Assembly: GCF_038405225.1 (NCBI RefSeq)
Contig: NZ_CP151657.1
Span: forward strand, 620,001 to 684,000
DNA: 64,000 nucleotides
Reading direction: 5' to 3'
From: Arthrobacter citreus
GTDB taxonomy: Bacteria > Actinomycetota > Actinomycetes > Actinomycetales > Micrococcaceae
The translations under genes and the position numbers were made by a program. The notes below the pieces were generated by a model. That model was not told the DNA's origin. It ran no database searches and saw only the letters and a list, made by a program, of their open reading frames with translations. Positions 8,109 through 16,928 of the stretch are shown in pieces; positions within the stretch are counted from its first letter, which is position 1; each line of letters opens with the position of its first letter.

Positions 8109-9407
8109 ATGAAGACCCTGAAAGTTGCCCTGCTGGGATGCGGAAACGTTGGCTCCCAGGTTGCCCGGATCCTTCTCGACGACGCCGAAGACCTGGCCTC
8201 GCGCACCGGAGCCCGGCTGGAGCTGACCGGCATCGCAGTCCGTAACCCCGACGCTCCCCGCGACGTTGACCTGCCGAAGGAACTGTTCACCACCGACGCC
8301 GAAAAGCTGGCGGAGAACGCTGACATCGTCATTGAGCTGATGGGTGGCATGGAACCGGCCCGCACGCTGATGCTCCACGCCATCGGCCACGGCGCGTCGG
8401 TGGTCACCGGCAACAAGGCCCTGCTGGCCGCCGACGGCGCCGCGCTGTTCCAGAAGGCGGACGCCGCCGGCGTCCGGCTGGCCTACGAAGCCGCCGTGGC
8501 CGGAGCCATCCCGATCCTGCGCCCCATCCGGGACAGCCTCTCGGGTGACCGCATTACCCGCGTGCTGGGAATCGTCAACGGCACCACCAACTACATCCTG
8601 GACGCCATGGACACCACCGGGGCGCAGTTCGCCGACGCCCTGGCCGAAGCCCAGCGCCTGGGCTACGCCGAAGCCGATCCCACCGCCGACGTCGAGGGCC
8701 ACGACGCCGCCGCCAAGGGCGCCATCCTCGCGTCGCTGGCCTTCCACACCAATTTTGACCTGGCCAACGTTTCCTGCGAGGGAATCTCCGCGGTCACCGC
8801 CGGCGACATAGCCGCCGCGAAAGACGCCGGGTTTGTCATCAAGCTGCTGGCCATTGCGGAAAAGCTGGAGAACGACGGCGAACCGGGCGTCAGCGTCCGC
8901 GTGCACCCGACGCTGCTGCCGCGCACCCATCCGCTGGCCGCGGTCCACGGCGCGTTCAACGCCGTGTTCGTGGAGGCGGAAAACGCCGGAGAGCTGATGT
9001 TCTACGGCCAGGGCGCGGGCGGTGCGCCCACCGCCTCCGCCGTGATGGGCGACGTCGTCAGCACCGCCCGCCGGCTGGTGCTTGGCGGTCCGCTGGGCGC
9101 CGAGACGCCCACCGGACACGTTCCGGCCCTGCCGTTCGAGAAGGTGACCACCAGCTACAGCATTGGCCTGGAGGTCACCGACCAGCCGGGCGTGCTGGCC
9201 GCCGTGGCCCGGGTGTTCGCCGAAAACGGCGTCTCCATCGAAACCATGCGCCAAACCATCCACAGCGACGGCGCCGGAACAGCCGCGGAACTGCGCTTTG
9301 TCACGCACCGCGCGTCCGAAGCCGCGCTGGCAGCAACCGTCGAGGCCATCAAGGGCCTGGACGTCATCAATTCCGTCACATCCGTCCTGCGGGTAGAAGG
9401 GGTCTAA
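8109..9407 (+). CDS. hom: Homoserine dehydrogenase
   Basis: A 432-aa enzyme that reduces aspartate semialdehyde to homoserine. The NAD(P)-binding motif [12 protein letters not shown] is at residues ~8-20, followed by the catalytic core ([50 protein letters not shown]). A C-terminal ACT domain begins near residue 355 ([20 protein letters not shown]), consistent with threonine feedback control in this family. ATG 8109 has a strong GAGGAG site at the end of lysA and so beats the upstream in-frame starts. The stop lies 4 nt before thrC. Confidence 0.97.
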   Translation: MKTLKVALLGCGNVGSQVARILLDDAEDLASRTGARLELTGIAVRNPDAPRDVDLPKELFTTDAEKLAENADIVIELMGGMEPARTLMLHAIGHGASVVTGNKALLAADGAALFQKADAAGVRLAYEAAVAGAIPILRPIRDSLSGDRITRVLGIVNGTTNYILDAMDTTGAQFADALAEAQRLGYAEADPTADVEGHDAAAKGAILASLAFHTNFDLANVSCEGISAVTAGDIAAAKDAGFVIKLLAIAEKLENDGEPGVSVRVHPTLLPRTHPLAAVHGAFNAVFVEAENAGELMFYGQGAGGAPTASAVMGDVVSTARRLVLGGPLGAETPTGHVPALPFEKVTTSYSIGLEVTDQPGVLAAVARVFAENGVSIETMRQTIHSDGAGTAAELRFVTHRASEAALAATVEAIKGLDVINSVTSVLRVEGV

Positions 9408-9411
9408 TACC

Positions 9412-10527
9412 GTGGCTCACCAATGGCGCGGCGTCATCCGCGAATACGCCAACCGTCTTCCCGTTACCGACAGCACCGAGATCATCACCCTGGGTGAGGG
9501 CGGCACGCCCCTGGTCAAGGCCAAGGCCCTGTCCGAACTCACCGGCTGCGAGGTGTACCTCAAGGTCGAAGGCATGAACCCCACCGGCTCCTTCAAGGAC
9601 CGAGGCATGACGATGGCCATGACCGCCGCCGTAGAATCCGGGGCCAAGGCCGTGGTCTGCGCGTCCACCGGCAACACCTCCGCCTCCGCCGCCGCGTATG
9701 CAACTCAGGCCGGCATCACCTGCGCCGTGCTGGTGCCGGACGGCAAGATCTCCATGGGAAAGCTCAGCCAGGCCATCGCCCACGGCGCCGAGCTGCTGCA
9801 GGTCAACGGCAACTTCGACAACTGCCTGGACGTGGCCCGCAAACTGGCCGAGGCCTACCCGGTGTTCCTGGTGAACTCAGTGAACCCCGCCCGCATCGAG
9901 GGCCAGAAGACCGCAGCCTTCGAAGTGGTTGACGCGCTTGGCGATGCCCCGGACCTGCACCTGCTGCCGGTGGGGAACGCCGGAAACATCACCGCATACT
10001 GGAAGGGCTACAAGGAATACGCCGCTCCCTACACGAACATCGCCGGCGAGGAACTGGCACCGGTGGCCACAAAGACTCCCACCATGTGGGGCTTCCAAGC
10101 CGAAGGCGCATCGCCGCTGGTGAAGGGCCACCCGGTGACGGACCCGGACACCATTGCCACCGCCATCCGGATCGGCAACCCCGCATCCTGGGACCAGGCC
10201 ATCGCAGCCCGCGATGAGTCCGGCGGCCTCATCGAAGCCGTCACGGACACCGAAATCCTCGAGGCGCACCGCTGGCTGTCCTCCCGCGAGGGCGTTTTTG
10301 TGGAGCCAGCCTCCGCCGCAGGCGTGGCCGGGCTGCTGAAAAAGCATGCCGCCGGTGACGTCCCGGCCGGCAAGAGGATCGTTATTACGGTCACCGGCCA
10401 CGGGTTGAAGGACCCGCAGTGGGCGCTGCGCACCGCCGACGGTTCAGACGTGGAGCCCACCAAGGTGGAGTTCGACGTCGTATCCGTTGCCGCAGCGCTG
10501 GGCCTGGAAGCACAGGCCGCGGGTTAG
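9412..10527 (+). CDS. thrC: Threonine synthase
   Basis: A 371-aa PLP enzyme that converts O-phosphohomoserine to threonine. The PLP lysine is K62 in [12 protein letters not shown]. The phosphate-binding and glycine-rich segments [15 protein letters not shown] and [13 protein letters not shown] are intact. It is the short bacterial form (~370 aa) typical of actinobacteria. The start is GTG at 9412, 4 nt after hom, with thrB following after 6 nt. The last three genes form the classic hom-thrC-thrB threonine operon. Confidence 0.97.
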   Translation: MAHQWRGVIREYANRLPVTDSTEIITLGEGGTPLVKAKALSELTGCEVYLKVEGMNPTGSFKDRGMTMAMTAAVESGAKAVVCASTGNTSASAAAYATQAGITCAVLVPDGKISMGKLSQAIAHGAELLQVNGNFDNCLDVARKLAEAYPVFLVNSVNPARIEGQKTAAFEVVDALGDAPDLHLLPVGNAGNITAYWKGYKEYAAPYTNIAGEELAPVATKTPTMWGFQAEGASPLVKGHPVTDPDTIATAIRIGNPASWDQAIAARDESGGLIEAVTDTEILEAHRWLSSREGVFVEPASAAGVAGLLKKHAAGDVPAGKRIVITVTGHGLKDPQWALRTADGSDVEPTKVEFDVVSVAAALGLEAQAAG

Positions 10528-10533
10528 GCCGAC

Positions 10534-11511
10534 ATGCAGGTGAGTGATTCCGCGGCACCGTCCCGCACCATGGTGGCGCCGGGCCAGGACGTGACCGTCC
10601 GGGTCCCGGCCACCAGCGCCAATCTCGGCCCGGGCTTTGACAGCCTGGGGCTTGCGGTGGGCCTGTACGACACCGTGCGCGTCCGGACCTCCGGCGAGCC
10701 CGGAACCGTGGTCCGCATGAGCGGCGAAGGCGCCGCGACGCTGCCCACCGACGGGACCCACCTGGTGGCCCGCACGGTCCGGCTGACCGTCGAGGCCGCC
10801 GGGTATTCCCTGCAGGGCCTGAGCCTTGATGCGGACAACGTGATTCCGCACGGTCGCGGCCTGGGCTCCTCAGCCTCGGCCATCGTGTCCGGTGTCCTGG
10901 CCGGCAACGCCCTGCTGCCGTCCGAACACCGGCTGGACGCCGCAGGGCTGCTGGACTTGTGCTCCCGGTTGGAGGGGCATCCGGACAACGTTGCACCAGC
11001 GCTGGCCGGGGGACTGGCCATCTCCTGGGAGGAAGACGGCGTTTTCCGTTCCGTTTCCGCCCCCGTGCACCCGGACATCATTCCCGTGGCGGCGGTTCCC
11101 GCCAACGAGTTGTCCACGGAAAGCGCCCGCGGACTGCTTCCGGCACAGGTGCCGCATCCGGCGGCCGCGGCCAACGCGGGCCGGGCGGCACTGCTGATCC
11201 ATGCCCTCGCCGCCGAGCCATCCCTCCTGCCGGCGGGCACCGTCGATTTCCTGCACCAGGAGTACCGGGCACCGGCCATGCGCGCCAGCGCCGCGCTGAT
11301 GGCACATCTGCGGGCCGGCGGGCTGGCTGCGGTCATCTCGGGAGCCGGTCCCACCGTCATGGCCCTGGCCCACGGAGTGGATCAGGCGTGCCGGGCCGAA
11401 GAGCTGATCGCCGAGCATCTTGCGGCCGCGGGAACCGCGGAATTTTGGCGTGTTCTGCGGCTGAGTGTGGACCGAGATGGTGCTAGAGTGGAAGAGCACC
11501 AGCGGTACTAA
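10534..11511 (+). CDS. thrB: Homoserine kinase
   Basis: A 325-aa GHMP-superfamily kinase that phosphorylates homoserine for ThrC. It shows the N-terminal VRVPATSANLGPGFDSLG signature, the ATP-binding loop PHGRGLGSSASAIVSG and the C-terminal ISGAGPTVMAL. No clear ribosome site precedes ATG 10534, and ATG 10570 is an alternative. The close spacing to thrC suggests coupled translation. A 7-bp inverted repeat (11478-11501) overlaps the end of the gene. Confidence 0.95.
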   Translation: MQVSDSAAPSRTMVAPGQDVTVRVPATSANLGPGFDSLGLAVGLYDTVRVRTSGEPGTVVRMSGEGAATLPTDGTHLVARTVRLTVEAAGYSLQGLSLDADNVIPHGRGLGSSASAIVSGVLAGNALLPSEHRLDAAGLLDLCSRLEGHPDNVAPALAGGLAISWEEDGVFRSVSAPVHPDIIPVAAVPANELSTESARGLLPAQVPHPAAAANAGRAALLIHALAAEPSLLPAGTVDFLHQEYRAPAMRASAALMAHLRAGGLAAVISGAGPTVMALAHGVDQACRAEELIAEHLAAAGTAEFWRVLRLSVDRDGARVEEHQRY

Positions 11512-11583
11512 CCGTCTTGTGTTCCCCGCACCCAGGTTGTGCTTTCGCATCCAGGCCGTCCGTTTCTGGACCGCCCTGAAGAA

Positions 11584-11613
11584 TTGTTGAAAACTCGTTG
11601 CCGAGGGCATAGT
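11584..11613 (+). promoter_or_regulatory. Possible rho promoter
   Basis: TTGTTG (11584-11589) and CATAGT (11608-11613) are separated by 18 bp in the 398-bp non-coding gap before rho. A second -10-like TAGAGT lies at 11484-11489 inside the end of thrB. Neither is strong. Apart from these and the hairpin at 11816-11851, I see nothing else in 11512-11909. Confidence 0.35.
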
Positions 11614-11815
11614 GTCCAAACACCGTGTCGGAAACTCTTGTTCAACTGCGGAGATGCAATTCTCGGTGCAGCCTTCCGGGTACTGCCAAGAAACGGCCAG
11701 TCCCCTTGAATGCCGCATAGTTCGGCAGCGAAGCTGACCAAACTCCTGTGGATTTCTTTCCAAAGGCACCTTATGTAGATTCGCCGATTCCCGGCTCTTA
11801 CCGGCAATAGGCGAA

Positions 11816-11851
11816 CCCTGACCCCCATGTCTGACCATAGGGGGATCAGGG
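11816..11851 (+). other. Stem-loop in the rho leader
   Basis: CCCTGACCCCCAT pairs with ATAGGGGGATCAGGG as a 13-bp stem with two single-A bulges and an 8-nt loop. It lies about 60 nt upstream of the rho start. It is not followed by a T-run, so it is a leader structure rather than a simple terminator. Rho is autoregulated in other bacteria; a role here is inferred. Confidence 0.6.
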
Positions 11852-11909
11852 CCAAATCATCCGCGGCCGGCACTGCGCCGGACCGCCCGACGAGGGGGAA
11901 GGATCCTTC

Positions 11910-14123
11910 GTGACAGACACCACTGACCTGACAACAGGTGTGGACTCAGCTAACGCCGGAACAAACGGCGAAGCCACTTCAAAAAGCTCCGGTCTTGCGG
12001 GCCTCAAGCTCGCGCAGCTGCAGGCGCTTGCCGGCCAGCTGGGCATCACCGGCGGGTCCCGCATGCGCAAGGGAGATCTCGTAACGGCAATCTCCAACCA
12101 CCAGCGGGGCGGCGCAGTTGCCGACCGCCCGGTTCGCGGTGCGAAGACCGAGGCTGCCCAGAGTGACGGAGCCAAGGCCGGCACCGAGCGCGCAGCCGCT
12201 CCGGTTGCCGCCGCTGAGGCACCCGCCGCCGAGCAGTCCGCTCCCGAGCGTCCCGCCCGGACCCGCAACCGCAACCGCCGCGCGGCCAGTGACGGAGTCG
12301 TCACCACACCCGCCGCGGAAGCGCCAGTTCAGGCCCCCGCCGAGACACCGGCCGTCCAGGCCGATGCTCCCCGCGAGGAAACCCCACGCGAAGACAACCA
12401 GCGCGAGCGCGGCAACCGCCGTTCACGCAGCCGCCGTGCTGACAGCGAAGCCTCCGACAACGGCCGCGACGCACGCCAGGACCGCGACGCACGCCAGGAC
12501 CGCGACGCCCGCCAGGATAAGGCAGAGCAGAACAACAAGGCAGAGCAGAACAACAAGGCCGAGCAGAACGGCAAGGTTGAGCAGAACACCGAGTCCGCGC
12601 CGTCGAACGCGCCGGAGTCCGGGACGGCAGAGCGCCCGTCCGAGGACCGCAGCCGGGAGAACACCCGCAGCGAGCGCGAGAACAACCGCGACCGCGACAA
12701 CAGGCGCGAGAACACCCGCGGCGACCGCGAGAACAACCGCGACAACACCCGCGGCGACCGCGAGAACAACCGCGACGACAGCGAAGAAAACGGCCGCGGA
12801 CGCAACCGCCGCAACCGGAACCGGAACGACCGTAATGACCGCGGCGACCGCAATGACCGCAGCGACCGGAATGACCGCAGCGACCGCAATGACCGGTTCC
12901 GCGACCGCAACGAGCGCCGCCGCAACCGCAACCAGAACCCGGACGTGGACGACGTCGAGGTCACCGAAGATGACGTCCTGCTGCCCGTAGCCGGCATCCT
13001 GGACGTCCTCGAGAACTACGCGTTTGTCCGCACCTCGGGTTACCTGCCGGGACCGAACGACGTCTACGTGTCCCTGGCCCAGGTCAAGAAGTACAACCTG
13101 CGCAAGGGCGACGCCGTTGTCGGCGCCATCCGCGCACCCCGCGAAGGCGAGAGCCAGGGCGGAAACCAGCGCCAGAAGTTCAACGCGCTGGTCCGCCTGA
13201 CCACGGTCAACGGCAAGCCCGCCGAGGACAACAAGGACCGCGTGGAGTTCTCCAAGCTGGTTCCGCTGTACCCCTCCGAGCGCCTGCGCCTGGAGACGTC
13301 CGCCAAGGTCATCGGCCCCCGTGTCATTGACCTGGTGGCTCCGATCGGCAAGGGCCAGCGCGGCCTCATCGTCTCGCCGCCCAAGGCCGGCAAGACGCTG
13401 ATCCTGCAGGCCATTGCCAACGCGATCACGATCAACAATCCTGAGGTCCACCTCATGATGGTCCTCGTGGACGAGCGCCCCGAAGAAGTCACGGACATGC
13501 AGCGCACGGTCAAGGGCGAGGTTATTGCCTCCACCTTCGACCGTCCCGCCGATGACCACACCACGGTGGCCGAACTGGCCATCGAGCGTGCCAAGCGCCT
13601 CGTGGAAATGGGGAACGACGTCGTTGTCCTCCTGGACTCCATGACCCGCCTGGGCCGTGCCTACAACCTGGCCGCTCCGGCGTCGGGCCGTATCCTCTCC
13701 GGTGGTGTGGACTCGTCCGCGCTGTACCCGCCCAAGCGTTTCTTCGGTGCTGCCCGCAACATCGAAAACGGCGGCTCGCTCACCATCCTGGCCACGGCCC
13801 TGGTGGAGACCGGGTCCAAGATGGACGAGGTCATCTTCGAGGAGTTCAAGGGCACCGGCAACATGGAACTGCGCCTGTCCCGCAACCTCGCGGACAAGCG
13901 CATCTTCCCGGCCGTGGACGTCAACGCGTCCGGTACCCGCCGCGAAGAGAACCTGCTCTCGCCCGACGAGGTCAAGATCATGTGGAAGCTGCGCCGCGTG
14001 CTCTCCGGCCTGGACACCCAGCAGGCGCTGGAGCTGCTCACCGGAAAGATCCGTGAGACGCAGTCCAACGTTGAGTTCCTGATGCAGGTCCAGCAGACCA
14101 CCCTGGGCACCAAGGACAACTAG
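11910..14123 (+). CDS. rho: Transcription termination factor Rho with large disordered insertion
   Basis: A 737-aa hexameric RNA-dependent ATPase that ends transcription. The Rho N-terminal helical domain is near residues 28-66 (LKLAQLQALAGQLG, MRKGDLVTAI). A long Ala/Pro then Arg/Asp/Asn/Glu-rich low-complexity region spans ~70-350, and the cold-shock-like RNA-binding domain follows (VAGILDVLENYAFVRTSGYL). The ATPase has Walker A PPKAGKTLI near residue 490 and VVVLLDSMTRLGRAYN. At ~420 aa, E. coli Rho lacks the insertion. Inserted Rho proteins are known in actinobacteria such as Micrococcus luteus, where the insert aids termination on GC-rich RNA. GTG 11910 has a GAGGGGGAAGG site. Confidence 0.97.
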   Translation: MTDTTDLTTGVDSANAGTNGEATSKSSGLAGLKLAQLQALAGQLGITGGSRMRKGDLVTAISNHQRGGAVADRPVRGAKTEAAQSDGAKAGTERAAAPVAAAEAPAAEQSAPERPARTRNRNRRAASDGVVTTPAAEAPVQAPAETPAVQADAPREETPREDNQRERGNRRSRSRRADSEASDNGRDARQDRDARQDRDARQDKAEQNNKAEQNNKAEQNGKVEQNTESAPSNAPESGTAERPSEDRSRENTRSERENNRDRDNRRENTRGDRENNRDNTRGDRENNRDDSEENGRGRNRRNRNRNDRNDRGDRNDRSDRNDRSDRNDRFRDRNERRRNRNQNPDVDDVEVTEDDVLLPVAGILDVLENYAFVRTSGYLPGPNDVYVSLAQVKKYNLRKGDAVVGAIRAPREGESQGGNQRQKFNALVRLTTVNGKPAEDNKDRVEFSKLVPLYPSERLRLETSAKVIGPRVIDLVAPIGKGQRGLIVSPPKAGKTLILQAIANAITINNPEVHLMMVLVDERPEEVTDMQRTVKGEVIASTFDRPADDHTTVAELAIERAKRLVEMGNDVVVLLDSMTRLGRAYNLAAPASGRILSGGVDSSALYPPKRFFGAARNIENGGSLTILATALVETGSKMDEVIFEEFKGTGNMELRLSRNLADKRIFPAVDVNASGTRREENLLSPDEVKIMWKLRRVLSGLDTQQALELLTGKIRETQSNVEFLMQVQQTTLGTKDN
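12465..12590 (+). repeat. Two adjacent 18-bp tandem repeat arrays inside rho
   Basis: Three copies of an 18-bp unit (12465-12518; hexapeptide RDARQD) are followed without gap by four copies of another 18-bp unit (12519-12590; KAEQNN-type hexapeptide). Copies are identical or differ by one to a few bases, which suggests recent duplication. They encode part of the disordered insertion, at about residues 186-227. Confidence 0.95.
12711..12890 (+). repeat. 33-bp and 18-bp tandem repeats inside rho
   Basis: Two identical 33-bp units at 12711-12776 encode NTRGDRENNRD. Three near-identical 18-bp units at 12837-12890 encode DRSDRN-type hexapeptides, with a partial fourth unit after. All unit lengths are multiples of three, so copy changes keep the frame. 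Confidence 0.93.
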
Positions 14124-14196
14124 CTGCCTTACCGAGCCGCTCATGCTCCGGCCCCTCCGCATCCGCGGAGGCGCCGGAGCCTGGGCGGTTTGGCAG
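14124..14196 (+). terminator. Extended stem-loop between rho and prfA
   Basis: The inner stem is 8 + 7 bp (GCTCCGGC, a C-C mismatch, then CCTCCGC; loop ATCC). It is flanked by weaker outer pairing (ACCG/CGGT, CTGCC/GGCAG), giving a structure of 73 nt directly after the rho stop. A GTTTTTTG run occurs 24 nt further on (14219-14226), too distant for a textbook terminator. It may be an attenuator or a 3' stabiliser for rho. Confidence 0.65.
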
Positions 14197-14280
14197 TTAA
14201 CGCGCGCACCTGAGTAAAGTTTTTTGAAGGTCCTCCCGAATTCCGGGCCAGGTCCACCGTCGAAAGAGGAACTAGAGAAC

Positions 14281-15360
14281 ATGTTTGAGTCCATACAGGG
14301 TCTGTTGGATGAGCACGAGGAGCTGCAGCTGCGGCTTTCCGATCCGGCAGTGCACGCGGACCAGGGCCTGGCCCGCCGGCTTGGCCGGCGCTACGCCGAA
14401 CTCAGCCGCATCGTGGACGCCTACAACAAGTGGCACGCCCTCGAGGACGATCTTGCGGCCGCTTCCGAAATGGCGGCGGAGGACCCGGAGTTCGCAGCCG
14501 AGGTTCCGGTGCTGAAGGAGGCCCTCGACGAGGCGCAGGAAAAGCTGCGGCGCCTGCTGATCCCGCGGGATCCCAACGACGGCCGTGACGTCATCATCGA
14601 GGTCAAGGGCGGTGAAGGCGGCGACGAGGCGGCCCTGTTCGCCGGTGACCTGCTGCGCATGTACACCCGTTACGCCGAGCACCGCGGCTGGAAGACGGAG
14701 ATCATCACCTCCACCGAGTCGGACCTGGGCGGCTACAAGGACGTGTCCATGGCCATCAAGGGCAACTCCAACGACCCCGCCGAAGGCGTTTACGCCCGCC
14801 TGAAGTACGAAGGCGGAGTGCACCGCGTGCAGCGCGTTCCCGTGACGGAGTCCCAGGGCCGCATCCACACTTCGGCCGCGGGCGTGCTGGTCCTGCCGGA
14901 AGTGGACGAGCCCGAGGAAGTGGAAATCAGCCAGAACGACCTGAAGATCGATGTCTACCGGTCCTCGGGCCCGGGCGGCCAGTCGGTGAACACCACGGAC
15001 TCCGCAGTGCGCATCACCCACCTGCCCACCGGCATTGTGGTGGCCATGCAGAACGAGAAGTCGCAGCTGCAGAACCGTGAAGCCGCCATGCGCGTGCTGC
15101 GCTCACGCATCCTCGCGCACGAGCAGGAAAAGATCGACGCCGCCAACTCGGACATCCGCAAGTCGCAGATCCGCACCATGGACCGCTCCGAGCGCATCCG
15201 CACCTACAACTACCCGGAAAACCGGATTGTGGACCACCGCACCGGATATAAGGCCTACAACCTGGACACCGTCATGAACGGCGACCTTGAAGCCGTGGTG
15301 CAGGCCGCCATCGAGATGGACGAGCAGGCCCGCCTGGACGCCATTGGTGACGAGAACTAA
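14281..15360 (+). CDS. prfA: Peptide chain release factor 1
   Basis: A 359-aa class I release factor for UAA and UAG stop codons. The peptidyl-hydrolysis motif GGQ is present in [17 protein letters not shown]. The RF1-type segment [14 protein letters not shown] and C-terminal [15 protein letters not shown] are typical. ATG 14281 is preceded by GAAAGAGGAA and is preferred over the in-frame upstream extension to 14224. The next gene, prmC, encodes the methyltransferase that modifies the Gln of this GGQ motif, so substrate and enzyme are neighbours. Confidence 0.97.
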   Translation: MFESIQGLLDEHEELQLRLSDPAVHADQGLARRLGRRYAELSRIVDAYNKWHALEDDLAAASEMAAEDPEFAAEVPVLKEALDEAQEKLRRLLIPRDPNDGRDVIIEVKGGEGGDEAALFAGDLLRMYTRYAEHRGWKTEIITSTESDLGGYKDVSMAIKGNSNDPAEGVYARLKYEGGVHRVQRVPVTESQGRIHTSAAGVLVLPEVDEPEEVEISQNDLKIDVYRSSGPGGQSVNTTDSAVRITHLPTGIVVAMQNEKSQLQNREAAMRVLRSRILAHEQEKIDAANSDIRKSQIRTMDRSERIRTYNYPENRIVDHRTGYKAYNLDTVMNGDLEAVVQAAIEMDEQARLDAIGDEN

Positions 15361-15369
15361 CGTCTGGTG

Positions 15370-16266
15370 ATGGAATCCACCACACTGGCGGCGGCCCTGC
15401 GCGAGGCCGCCGCCATCCTGGCCGGGGCCGGCGTTCCCACACCCGCGGTTGACGCCGAGCTGCTGGCGGCCCACCTGCTGGGAGTCTCCCGCGGCCGGGT
15501 CAAGGCCCTGGCGTTCACTGACGCACCGGTGCCGCCCGGCTACGGGGAACTCGTCGCCGAGCGTGCGGCCCGCATTCCGCTGCAGCACCTGACCGGCACT
15601 GCGTCCTTCCGCTACCTGGAACTGCAGGTGGGCCCGGGCGTCTTTGTGCCCCGTCCCGAGACCGAAACGGTGGCGCAGCTGGCCATCGACGCCGCCCGCC
15701 GGTTTGAGGCGGACGGCACCGCGCGGGTTAAGGTTGTGGACCTGGGGACCGGATCAGGGGCGATTGCCGCCGCCCTGGCCACCGAGGTTCCCGAAGCCGA
15801 GGTCCACGCCGTGGAACTGAGCCCGCTGGCGCTGGCCTGGGCACGGCGGAACCTGGACCCGCTCGGAGTGCACCTGATGCACGGGGACCTGCGCACGGCA
15901 CTGGCGGACGCCAACGGAACGTTTGACGTGGTGGTATCCAACCCGCCCTATGTCCCCGAGGATGCCGTCCCCAACGAACCGGAGGCCGCGGTGCATGATC
16001 CGGCCATGGCCCTGTACGGCGGAGGCCGGGACGGACTGGAACTGCCGCTTGCCGCAGCCCGGACCGCTGCGCGGCTGCTGCACACCGCCGGCTACTTCGT
16101 CATGGAGCACGCCGAGGTGCAGGCCGAGCGGATCGCGGCGCTGCTCGCCGAAGAGCCGTGCTGGCAGGACGTTGCAACCCACACAGATCTTAACGGCCGG
16201 CCGCGGGCAACCTCCGCGGTGCGCACGGCACATCCCCCCTACGACAAAGGACAGATTCAGGCGTGA
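15370..16266 (+). CDS. prmC: Peptide chain release factor N5-glutamine methyltransferase
   Basis: A HemK/PrmC-family SAM-dependent enzyme of 298 aa that methylates the GGQ glutamine of release factors. The N-terminal helical domain covers ~1-80 (AAALREAAAILAGAGV, AERAARIPLQHLTGTA). The SAM motif VVDLGTGSGAIAAALA and the catalytic NPPY in VVSNPPYVPED are intact. ATG 15370 is chosen; GTG 15367 one codon earlier is equally possible. The stop overlaps the tsaC start as GTGA. Confidence 0.95.
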   Translation: MESTTLAAALREAAAILAGAGVPTPAVDAELLAAHLLGVSRGRVKALAFTDAPVPPGYGELVAERAARIPLQHLTGTASFRYLELQVGPGVFVPRPETETVAQLAIDAARRFEADGTARVKVVDLGTGSGAIAAALATEVPEAEVHAVELSPLALAWARRNLDPLGVHLMHGDLRTALADANGTFDVVVSNPPYVPEDAVPNEPEAAVHDPAMALYGGGRDGLELPLAAARTAARLLHTAGYFVMEHAEVQAERIAALLAEEPCWQDVATHTDLNGRPRATSAVRTAHPPYDKGQIQA

Positions 16267-16928
16267 CTACCACCTATGACTGCACGGAACCGGACGGCCT
16301 GAGCGAGGGCCTGGCAAAAGCGCATCAGGCCATCAGTGCCAAGCAGTGCGTGGTGCTGCCCACCGACACCGTTTACGGCATTGGGGCCGACGCCTTTTCA
16401 CCGCAGGCAGTGGCCACCCTGCTCGCTGCCAAGGGCCGCGGCCGGTCGATGCCGCCTCCCGTGCTGATTCCCCGGATGCAGACCATGGATGGGTTGGCCG
16501 TGGACATTTCCGCTGATGCCCGGGCCCTGGCCGAGGCGTTCTGGCCGGGTGGACTGACACTGATCTTCCACTCCCAGCCGTCCCTGACCTGGGACCTGGG
16601 GGATACCCTGGGCACCGTGGCGCTGCGGATGCCCGATGACCGCATCGCCTTGGATCTGCTGGCGCTGACCGGACCGATGGCGGTTTCCTCGGCCAACCGC
16701 ACCGGAAACCCCGCGGCCCAGACCGCCGCCGAGGCGCGGGAACAGCTGGCCGAATCCGTGGAGGTCTACCTCGAAGCCGGAGCAAGGCCGGAACAAGGCG
16801 CGGACGGGGTCCCCTCGACCATCGTTGACGCCACATCGGACATCCTGCGGGTGGTCCGCCTGGGCGCCATCAGCCTGGAGCAGCTGCAGGCCGTTGTCCC
16901 CGGAGTCCAGGGACCGGACGAAAGCTAG
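16263..16928 (+). CDS. tsaC: L-threonylcarbamoyladenylate synthase (Sua5/YrdC)
   Basis: A 221-aa YrdC-domain protein that makes threonylcarbamoyl-AMP from threonine, bicarbonate and ATP for t6A37 modification of ANN-decoding tRNAs. Typical motifs are VVLPTDTVYGIGADAF, the Lys/Arg-rich KGRGR segment, FWPGGLTLIF and VSSANRTGNPAAQ. It lacks the long Sua5 C-terminal domain. GTG 16263 overlaps the prmC stop by 4 bp. Its stop overlaps the stop of the convergent epimerase gene by 3 bp (CTAG), so the two operons abut tail to tail. Confidence 0.95.
   Translation: MTTTYDCTEPDGLSEGLAKAHQAISAKQCVVLPTDTVYGIGADAFSPQAVATLLAAKGRGRSMPPPVLIPRMQTMDGLAVDISADARALAEAFWPGGLTLIFHSQPSLTWDLGDTLGTVALRMPDDRIALDLLALTGPMAVSSANRTGNPAAQTAAEAREQLAESVEVYLEAGARPEQGADGVPSTIVDATSDILRVVRLGAISLEQLQAVVPGVQGPDES

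Noticed and set aside
12423-14294. 623-codon minus-strand ORF opposite rho
   Set aside because: It mirrors the rho coding frame in a GC-rich genome; its translation is Val/Gly/Leu repeats without any known fold.
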